From NCBI GenBank assembly GCA_026388595.1, contig JAPLJM010000212.1, positions 1-7,096 on the forward strand: a stretch of DNA of 7,096 nucleotides, given 5' to 3'. This document shows positions 1 through 5,465 of this stretch, piece by piece. The stretch's first letter is position 1, and the number at the start of each line of letters is the position of its first letter. Below the pieces are notes generated by a model that was given only the letters and a program-made list of their open reading frames with translations, had not been told where the DNA came from and made no database searches. The position numbers were made by a program, and so were the translations under genes. The DNA comes from Deltaproteobacteria bacterium (lineage in GTDB: Bacteria; Desulfobacterota; Syntrophia; Syntrophales; Fen-1087).

Positions 1-1
1 T

Positions 2-1006
2 GCTTTTCTCGTGACCGCCGGATGGCTGATCGCCGGATCGTCAAAGATTGCCTCAGCGGCAACAACAAATTTGACCTACAGTGTATTTTTCCCGCCAACC
101 CATGGACAGAGCAAAGCCGCAGTTGCCTGGGCCAAGGAGATCGAAAAGCGGACCAATGGCCAGGTCAAGATCAATGTGTTTTCCGGCGGGACCCTCACCC
201 AGGCGGATCAGACCTATGACGGCGTCGTCAAGGGGATATCCGATCTCGGCATGTCCTGTTTTGCCTATACCCGGGGACGCTTTCCCGTTATGGAAGTGCT
301 TGACCTTCCAATGGGTTATCCCAATGGCCGCACTGCAACCCGCGCAACAAATGATTTCTACAGGAAATTCAGACCAAAAGAACTTGACGGCGTCAAGGTG
401 CTCTACATCCATGCCCATGGACCGGGACTCCTGCATACCATCAAACCGGTCAGTTCCTTAAAGGATTTAAAGGGCATGAAGATCCGTTCCACCGGTCTTA
501 GTGCAAAAGTTGTCGAAATGTTAGGCGCCATCCCTGTGGCCATGCCGCAGGGCGGCACCTATGAAGCCCTGCAAAAAGGGGTGGTGGACGGTACATTCAC
601 ACCGATCGAAACCCTGAAAGGGTGGAAGCAGGCGGAAGTCATCAAACACACGACCGACTCATCCGGTATCGGCTATACAACGGCCATGTTCGTGGTGATG
701 AACCTCAAAAAATGGAATGCCCTGCCGAAAGACATTCAAAAAATATTTGAAGACGTCAGCGGCCAGTGGGTTGACATCCATGGAAAAACATGGGACCAAT
801 TGGACTTGGAGGGCCGTCAGTACAGTTTGGGTCTCGGAAATAAAATCATTCCCCTGAGCAAGGAAGAAAATGCAAAGTGGAAAAAAGCGGTCAGCCCGAT
901 GATCCAGGATTACATCAAAACAACGGACGCAAAGGGCTTGCCCGGACAGACAGCCGTCAAAGAAGTCGACAGTTTAATTAAAAAATATGGTAAAGTGTAC
1001 AAATAG
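2..1006 (+). CDS. dctP: TRAP transporter solute-binding protein (DctP family), 5' end cut by window
   Basis: Periplasmic binding protein that captures an organic acid and delivers it to the DctQ-DctM membrane complex. The frame is open to the left edge. The GTG at 11 lies inside the hydrophobic core of a signal peptide (AFLVTAGWLIAG), so the true start is upstream of the window. Signal peptidase cleavage is likely after ASA (residue 16 counted from the GTG). Family marks, in the same numbering: an early mature strand with PPTHGQSK (28-35), then LDLPMGYPNGR (98-107), then GMKIRSTG (155-162). R159 there is the position of the arginine that usually salt-bridges the substrate carboxylate. DGTFTPIETLKGWK (193-206) follows, and helices rich in lysine end the protein. 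The mature length of about 315 residues is normal. It lies upstream of dctQ and dctM on the same strand, separated by a gap with hairpins. The substrate cannot be named: C4-dicarboxylates, other carboxylates and aromatic acids are all possible. Family assignment is firm. Confidence 0.93.
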   Translation, partial: AFLVTAGWLIAGSSKIASAATTNLTYSVFFPPTHGQSKAAVAWAKEIEKRTNGQVKINVFSGGTLTQADQTYDGVVKGISDLGMSCFAYTRGRFPVMEVLDLPMGYPNGRTATRATNDFYRKFRPKELDGVKVLYIHAHGPGLLHTIKPVSSLKDLKGMKIRSTGLSAKVVEMLGAIPVAMPQGGTYEALQKGVVDGTFTPIETLKGWKQAEVIKHTTDSSGIGYTTAMFVVMNLKKWNALPKDIQKIFEDVSGQWVDIHGKTWDQLDLEGRQYSLGLGNKIIPLSKEENAKWKKAVSPMIQDYIKTTDAKGLPGQTAVKEVDSLIKKYGKVYK

Positions 1007-1031
1007 AGAGCTTTGCATACCCGGTGAAAAA

Positions 1032-1061
1032 TGGTTCGCAAATGGCGAATCAAATGTTTTT
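1032..1061 (+). terminator. Hairpin plus T-run after dctP (attenuator-like terminator candidate)
   Basis: The arms TGGTTCGC (1032-1039) and GCGAATCA (1045-1052) form an 8-bp stem with one G-U pair around the loop AAATG. Four bases later comes a run of five T (1057-1061). This resembles a weak intrinsic terminator placed 25 bases after the dctP stop. It would fit partial termination, giving more binding protein than membrane subunits, and it may also protect the dctP mRNA 3' end. The function is inferred; only the inverted repeat and T-run are seen. Confidence 0.45.
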
Positions 1062-1065
1062 CGCC
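1044..1065 (+). repeat. Second inverted repeat, alternative to the hairpin upstream
   Basis: GGCGAA (1044-1049) is perfectly complementary to TTCGCC (1060-1065) across a 10-base loop. Its left arm is the same GCGAA that forms the right arm of the 1032-1052 hairpin, and its right arm absorbs part of the T-run. The two structures therefore cannot form together. This is the geometry of an attenuator switch, although the second stem is only 6 bp and could be chance. The rest of the dctP-dctQ gap (1066-1190) shows no gene and no clear promoter. Confidence 0.3.
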
Positions 1066-1205
1066 TTTCCAGTGATGGCGTTAACAGCTTTTCTTTAATC
1101 ATGACGATATGTGAGCATCTCTGAAGCGAAAAAAGATTTTAAGCGGTGGCGAAGCCGTTTTGCAAAGGTCTCAAGTAGAAGGTTCTGCCAGAGGGATAAA
1201 CCGAT

Positions 1206-1691
1206 ATGCTTCGATGGGTAAGGATTGTTGCAGTAACAAGCGGCCGGTTCAATTATGTCGCTTGTGCCGCCGTCGTCTTCATGATGGTGCTGTCTTGCGC
1301 TGATGTGGCCCTGCGGCTTTTCGGCGTCCCCATCCCCGGCACCTACGAGATGGTGGGATTTCTCGGTGCCTTGATTGTCGCCTTCTCCTTGGCCTATACC
1401 TCTCTGCATCGCGGCCACGTGGCGGTAGAAGTCGTTTTTGAAAAGCTTCCCCCGAGGGCGCAATCCATCGTTAGTGCCGTCGGAGATCTCATCAGCGCCG
1501 CACTCTTCGGGCTGATTTCATGGCAAAGTCTGGCTTACGGCATTGATCTTCGCCAAAGTGGAGAGGTGTCACTAACGCTGCAGATGCCCCTTTATCCTTT
1601 CGTTTACAGCATTGCCGCTGGTTGCGGCCTGCTGGGGCTGGTGCTGCTGGTCGATTTTATTAGATCTGTCCGCAGGGGTCTGGAAAAATGA
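1206..1691 (+). CDS. dctQ: TRAP transporter small permease subunit (DctQ family)
   Basis: Small membrane subunit of the TRAP transporter, 161 aa, which is the usual size. It has four predicted membrane helices at about 17-39, 48-66, 88-112 and 128-150. Family signatures are visible: R37 with PIPGTYE (42-48) between helices 1 and 2, RGHVAVE (69-75) after helix 2, and the E120...P128 stretch before helix 4. The basic tail RSVRRGLEK fits a cytoplasmic C-terminus. The start at 1206 is supported by GAGGG at 1191-1195, ten bases upstream, and by an in-frame TAA at 1197-1199 that rules out any earlier start. The stop overlaps the dctM start by ATGA (1688-1691), so the two subunits are almost surely translationally coupled. 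DctQ binds DctM and is needed for function in characterised TRAP systems. Confidence 0.92.
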   Translation: MLRWVRIVAVTSGRFNYVACAAVVFMMVLSCADVALRLFGVPIPGTYEMVGFLGALIVAFSLAYTSLHRGHVAVEVVFEKLPPRAQSIVSAVGDLISAALFGLISWQSLAYGIDLRQSGEVSLTLQMPLYPFVYSIAAGCGLLGLVLLVDFIRSVRRGLEK

Positions 1692-2989
1692 CGCCGACCC
1701 TCATTGGTTTATTGAGTTTTGTTGTTCTCGTCCTGCTCATGTTTCTGAAAATCCCGGTGGGATTTGTCATGGCCATCGTGGGATTTACAGGTTTCGGGTT
1801 ACTGGTTTCCTGGGACGCCTCCCTGAATCTAATGGCCCGGGATTTCTTTGCCGTTTTCAGCTCTTACAACTTGACCGTGATTCCCCTGTTCGTCCTGATG
1901 GGTCAGGTCGCCCACCATTCCGGCATGAGCGGACGGCTTTTTAACACCGCCCACAAGTTTCTGGGGCACCTCCCCGGCGGTTTGGCCATCGCCACCATCG
2001 GCGCCTGCGCCGGTTTTTCTGCCATCTGCGGCTCCACCAGCGCGACGGCGGCCACCATGGCCTCGGTCGCCCTGCCGCAGATGAAGAAATACAATTACGA
2101 CCCGGCGTTGGCCACAGGCGTGGTTGCGGCCGGGGGAAGCCTGGGCATTCTCATTCCACCCAGCACCATCTTTATCATCTACGGCATTATGACCGAGCAG
2201 TCCATCGGCAGGCTGTTTATGGCCGGTGTCCTGCCCGGCATCCTCCTCACCCTGCTTTTCATTCTGACGATTGTGCTCTGGACACGCCTGAGTCCGGGCA
2301 TCTGCGAAAAGGCGCCAAAGGCCACCTGGAAGGAAAAAATAGCCTCCCTTACGGGGGTCATCGAAACCTTTATCTTGTTCATTATGGTCATGGGGGGCCT
2401 ATTTGCCGGCTTTTTTACCCCGACTGAGGCAGCAGCGATCGGCGCCTTTGGCGCCCTGCTCATTGCCCTTGCTGGCCGCAACCTCTCCTGGGGGGGCTTC
2501 GTCAAGTCGCTGGATGAAACCACCCGCGTCTCCTGCATGATTTTCGTCATTGTGGCAGGCGCCACCGTTTTCGGGCATTTTTTGGCAGTCACCGGAATCC
2601 CCGCAAATGTCGGGATGTGGGTATCGGGGCTCTCGCTGCCCCCGCCGGTGATTATCGGGCTTATCCTTCTGGTTTATCTTGCCCTGGGATGCCTGATGGA
2701 TTCCCTGGCCATGATCATGCTCACCATCCCCATCTTTTTCCCGGTTGTGACCGCCCTCGGTTATGATCCGATCTGGTTTGGCGTCATCATCGTTCTGGTG
2801 ACGGAGATGGGCGTCATCACTCCGCCCGTGGGAATCAATGTCTATGTCGTTGCCGGCGTGGCCAGGGACGTTCCCCTTCATATCATCTTCAAGGGGGCCA
2901 CCCATTTGTTGATGGCCATCTTGGTCACCGCCATCCTTTTGATCCTCTTTCCGCAGATTGCAACATATCTGCCCAGCTTGATGAAATAA
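1688..2989 (+). CDS. dctM: TRAP transporter large permease subunit (DctM family)
   Basis: The ion-coupled transport subunit of the TRAP system, 433 aa, typical length, with about 12 membrane segments plus re-entrant loops in an elevator-type fold. Hallmarks: the N-terminal region with VIPLFVLMGQ (65-74); the first conserved hairpin region GFSAICGSTSATAATM (109-124), rich in small and hydroxyl residues; AAGGSLGILIPPS (147-159); FTPTEAAAIGAFGA after the central cytoplasmic stretch; and the second hairpin MGVITPPVGINVY (374-386). The paired Ser/Thr and PP motifs line the substrate and sodium sites in solved homologues, and all are intact. It starts by ATGA overlap with dctQ and has no separate strong Shine-Dalgarno sequence, as expected for coupled translation. 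No clear intrinsic terminator follows its stop. The closest homologues would be the DctM/SiaM group. The transported acid is unknown. Confidence 0.95.
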   Translation: MTPTLIGLLSFVVLVLLMFLKIPVGFVMAIVGFTGFGLLVSWDASLNLMARDFFAVFSSYNLTVIPLFVLMGQVAHHSGMSGRLFNTAHKFLGHLPGGLAIATIGACAGFSAICGSTSATAATMASVALPQMKKYNYDPALATGVVAAGGSLGILIPPSTIFIIYGIMTEQSIGRLFMAGVLPGILLTLLFILTIVLWTRLSPGICEKAPKATWKEKIASLTGVIETFILFIMVMGGLFAGFFTPTEAAAIGAFGALLIALAGRNLSWGGFVKSLDETTRVSCMIFVIVAGATVFGHFLAVTGIPANVGMWVSGLSLPPPVIIGLILLVYLALGCLMDSLAMIMLTIPIFFPVVTALGYDPIWFGVIIVLVTEMGVITPPVGINVYVVAGVARDVPLHIIFKGATHLLMAILVTAILLILFPQIATYLPSLMK

Positions 2990-3037
2990 AGAATTCAAAA
3001 GACCGAGCAGGGGCCGAACCAATCAAAAAAATTTTCT

Positions 3038-3067
3038 TTGACATCCTTTCATGCTCTGTTCTATATG
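3038..3067 (+). promoter_or_regulatory. Sigma-70-type promoter for the unknown gene and the APC permease
   Basis: A perfect -35 box, TTGACA (3038-3043), is followed after 18 bases by TATATG (3062-3067), which matches four of six bases of TATAAT. Transcription would start near 3074. It lies 49 bases past the dctM stop and directly before the next gene, so it probably makes the following genes independent of the TRAP operon. The preceding bases 3024-3040 form an imperfect A/T-rich palindrome overlapping the -35 box, which could be an operator or simple low complexity. The remainder of the gap 2990-3084 shows no other element. Confidence 0.5.
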
Positions 3068-3084
3068 ACAGCCGGATTTGAAAT

Positions 3085-3432
3085 ATGGCATCGAAATTGA
3101 TCATCCATAATCAGAGTCGAACCCACGATTACCGGGTCGTCCTCGATGGCACGGATGCGGGGGATGTCTTCCCGCTGAGAAGCATTGCCATCGACGTCCC
3201 GCCCGGCGAACATCAGTTGTCCTTTAGAGAAGTGGGGGAAAACGATCTGCCCACAGCCTGTAAACCCATTCACATGACCATTGAAGATGAAAAGACCTTG
3301 GAACTGTCTGTCTCGACAAAGCATTTTTCCATTCAAATTCATGACCGCCAGGACACGCTCCTGAACGGCAGGCACGGTTTTCTCTGTGGCCGCATCTGCG
3401 ATGGTGTTCGTATCGATAACACCATCACATAG
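3085..3432 (+). CDS. Small protein of unknown function
   Basis: 115 aa, not recognised. GC-leaning third positions and the position between a promoter and a co-directional gene support it as a real gene. The pattern is of alternating hydrophobic strands without signal peptide or membrane segment: SKLIIHNQ (3-10), YRVVLDG (16-22), then IAIDVPPGEHQLSFREV (34-50). That last stretch resembles the strand-PPGEH-strand turn of PEGA-like and related small beta-sandwich domains, a weak likeness only. The ATG at 3085 is the first possible start because an in-frame TGA ends at 3081; no good Shine-Dalgarno sequence precedes it. The tail after residue 96 is unlike the rest. In the +1 frame the same DNA encodes a hydrophobic stretch ending at 3472, so a frameshift near 3370-3385 is conceivable. 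It lies 52 bases before the permease gene and is probably cotranscribed with it. Confidence 0.55.
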   Translation: MASKLIIHNQSRTHDYRVVLDGTDAGDVFPLRSIAIDVPPGEHQLSFREVGENDLPTACKPIHMTIEDEKTLELSVSTKHFSIQIHDRQDTLLNGRHGFLCGRICDGVRIDNTIT

Positions 3433-3484
3433 ACATGTCACCCTGCACATCCTGCCTTCACCGGAGATATGACCGCCCGAAACC

Positions 3485-5368
3485 ATGAACTTGAATGACT
3501 CAGATCATCAACCGACTTGGCTGGAAGCCCTGAAACAGCGACTGATCGGGAAGCCACGTGACATCAATGAACCTTCCCTTTTCCATAAAATTTCGCTGAT
3601 CCCTGTGCTCGCCTGGATCGGCCTCGGCGCCGACGGTCTGTCGTCTTCCTCCTACGGACCTGAAGAGGCTTTCAAGGCATTGGGCCCGCATACCTACCTT
3701 TCCATTTTTCTGGCCCTGGCGACCGCCCTGACGGTGTTCATTATCTCCTATGCCTATTCCCGCATTATCGAGCATTTTCCCCATGGCGGCGGTGGATATA
3801 TCGTGTCTACGCATACGATCGGCAAAGACGCCGGGGTGGTCTCAGGGGCGGCCCTGCTGGTGATTTTTCTCGTCCTTCTCATGGTCGTCATGAACCTGAG
3901 GGGGGTTAAGGAATCCGTAACATTTCTGGCGCCGATCTTTATTATCTTTGTCATGACCCATATCTTGCTGATCGGATACGGCCTTTTGAGCCACCTGGGT
4001 CAGTTCCAGCCCGTCTTTGAAACATTCAGCGGCAATTTCAGGCAGGATGCATCGATGATTGGCTCGATCGGGATACTGGCCATCTTTCTCCGGGCCTTTT
4101 CCATGGGGGGTGGGACCTATACAGGCATTGAGGCGGTTTCCAACGCCATGAATCTCATGCGGGAACCAAAGGTCCAGACGGGCAAGCGAACGATGGTCTA
4201 CCTGGCCATCTCGTTGGCCATCACCGCCGCCGGTTTATTGCTCTGTTATGCACTGTTTTCCATTAAGCCGGTGGACGGCAGGACGCTCAATGCCATCCTG
4301 GCCGATCAGGTTTTCGATGGCTGGCCGCTGGGTGGAATCATCGCCTTTGTGACCATTCTCTCCGAGGGAGCGCTCCTCATGGTCGGCGCCCAGTCCGGGT
4401 TTGCCGGCGGCCCCAGCGTCATGGCCAATATGGCCATCGACAACTGGCTGCCCCGCCGTTTCGCCGCCCTGTCCGAACGCCTCACCATGCAGAACGGTGT
4501 CCTGCTCATGGGCGGCGCCGCCCTTTTCCTGCTTCTTTATACCAAAGGGTCCGTATCGGCGCTGGTGGTCATGTACTCCATCAACGTTTTTCTCACCTTT
4601 TCCCTGTCCCAGTTCGGGATGACCCGTTTTTTTCTGAAGCACCGGCATGTGGACAGCAACTGGCAGAAACATATCGTCATTCATATCATCGGACTGGCCC
4701 TCTGCCTGACGATCCTTGTTGTCACGGTCTACGAAAAGTTCGGAGAAGGCGGCTGGATGACCTTGCTGATCACGTCCATGGTCATCGGCCTCTGCTATCT
4801 GATCCGCCGCCACTATGATAAAGTCCGCAGAGGCGTCCGACAGCTTGAGGACATCCTGCTGGAGATCCCTCCCGGCCATCATGTCAACAATGATCCCGTC
4901 GATCCCAGAGAGATGACGGCCATCCTGCTGGTGAGCGGCTTCAACGGCTTTGGCCTGCATACATGGATGTCCATTTTTAGAGAATTTCCAAAGACCTACA
5001 AGAATTTTATGTTCCTCTCGGTCGCGTCCATCGATTCCGGATCGTTTAAAGGTGTCGCGGAAATCGAGGCCCTGAAGGCATCCACCCGGGAAAATCTCAT
5101 GAAATATGTGACGCTGACCCGCTCTTATGGATTTCCGGCGGATTATCGGATGGAAGTCGGAACGGACGTGGTGGAGACGGCGACAGAACTCTGTGAAGCC
5201 CTGGTCAAAGATTTACCGCGATCAACGATTTTTACGGGAAAATTGATTTTCCGCCAGGAAAATGCTTTTCAGCGGATCCTGCACAATGAGACCGCCTTTG
5301 CGATTCAACGGCGTTTGCAATGGGATGGGATTACGACGGTAATCTTGCCGGTCCGCGTCACCATCTGA
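3485..5368 (+). CDS. APC-superfamily permease, KimA/KUP-like potassium importer type, apparently lacking one helix
   Basis: 627 aa. The N-terminal LeuT-fold transporter has helix 1 unwound around GLGADGLSSSSYGPE (46-60), with D50 and Y57 at positions that bind potassium in KimA. Helix 2 is at 69-95 and is followed by HGGGGYIVS (100-108). Helix 6 contains MGGGTYTGIEAVSNAM (207-222), with T213 and E216 also at ion-site positions. Later helices end near 440 and are followed by a strongly basic, cytoplasmic RRHYDKVRRGVR. Residues 452-627 are a soluble domain. Between SGAALLV (120-126) and NLRGVKES (137-144) relatives have two helices and a loop; here one helix of about 22 residues remains, a loss of roughly 31-36 residues in frame. 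No good Shine-Dalgarno sequence precedes the ATG; GGAG at 3463-3466 lies 18 bases away. The family is clear; potassium as substrate is inferred, and transport may be impaired. It could also be an amino-acid-type APC permease. Confidence 0.85.
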   Translation: MNLNDSDHQPTWLEALKQRLIGKPRDINEPSLFHKISLIPVLAWIGLGADGLSSSSYGPEEAFKALGPHTYLSIFLALATALTVFIISYAYSRIIEHFPHGGGGYIVSTHTIGKDAGVVSGAALLVIFLVLLMVVMNLRGVKESVTFLAPIFIIFVMTHILLIGYGLLSHLGQFQPVFETFSGNFRQDASMIGSIGILAIFLRAFSMGGGTYTGIEAVSNAMNLMREPKVQTGKRTMVYLAISLAITAAGLLLCYALFSIKPVDGRTLNAILADQVFDGWPLGGIIAFVTILSEGALLMVGAQSGFAGGPSVMANMAIDNWLPRRFAALSERLTMQNGVLLMGGAALFLLLYTKGSVSALVVMYSINVFLTFSLSQFGMTRFFLKHRHVDSNWQKHIVIHIIGLALCLTILVVTVYEKFGEGGWMTLLITSMVIGLCYLIRRHYDKVRRGVRQLEDILLEIPPGHHVNNDPVDPREMTAILLVSGFNGFGLHTWMSIFREFPKTYKNFMFLSVASIDSGSFKGVAEIEALKASTRENLMKYVTLTRSYGFPADYRMEVGTDVVETATELCEALVKDLPRSTIFTGKLIFRQENAFQRILHNETAFAIQRRLQWDGITTVILPVRVTI

Positions 5369-5422
5369 GGGCTGCTGAAAAACTGCACCGCGTCACCATC
5401 TGAGGGCTGCTGAAAAACTGCA
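5353..5422 (+). repeat. Perfect 35-bp tandem duplication across the permease stop codon
   Basis: Bases 5353-5387 and 5388-5422 are identical over all 35 positions and directly adjacent, with mismatches immediately outside. The unit starts with CCGCGTCACCATCTGAGG and ends with TGAAAAACTGCA. The first copy contains the last four sense codons and the TGA (5366-5368) of the permease; the second lies wholly in the spacer. The duplication therefore lengthens the intergenic region by 35 bases without changing the protein. It looks recent, because no base differs between copies. Confidence 0.97.
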
Positions 5423-5451
5423 TTTTCCTTAATGAGAAAAAGTTGATCGAT

Positions 5452-5465
5452 AAGGAGGAATGATG
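5452..5465 (+). promoter_or_regulatory. Strong Shine-Dalgarno and start choice for the acyl-CoA synthetase
   Basis: AAGGAGG (5452-5458) is followed by two consecutive in-frame ATG codons at 5460 and 5463. The first leaves a spacer of only one base and the second four, so 5463 is the better start. This is the only near-consensus ribosome binding site in the window, which suggests strong translation. Confidence 0.75.

Noticed and set aside
1031..1075. 14-codon open frame in the dctP-dctQ gap as a leader peptide
   Set aside because: No clear ribosome binding site and no run of regulatory codons; it is explained by the hairpin sequence.
1147..1164. Possible sigma-54 promoter (TGGC ... TTGCA) before dctQ, as in some dct operons
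   Set aside because: The GG and GC pairs are separated by 12 bases rather than the required 10.
2399..3022. 207-codon open frame on the - strand over dctM
   Set aside because: Low-complexity, D/G/H/Q-rich product typical of the antisense of a membrane protein gene.
3074..3484. c-di-AMP (ydaO-type) riboswitch ahead of the KimA-like permease
   Set aside because: Such switches precede kimA in Firmicutes, but I could not recognise the conserved core here and the stretch reads as coding; a covariance-model search would settle it.
3061..3486. 141-codon open frame on the - strand opposite the small unknown gene
   Set aside because: Composition is that of an antisense shadow; the + frame has better codon third positions, a plausible strand pattern and a promoter directly in front.
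3469..3498. Nine-codon open frame with GGAG just upstream, overlapping the permease start
   Set aside because: The Shine-Dalgarno spacing is only two bases and the product is too short to support; at most it could aid coupling.
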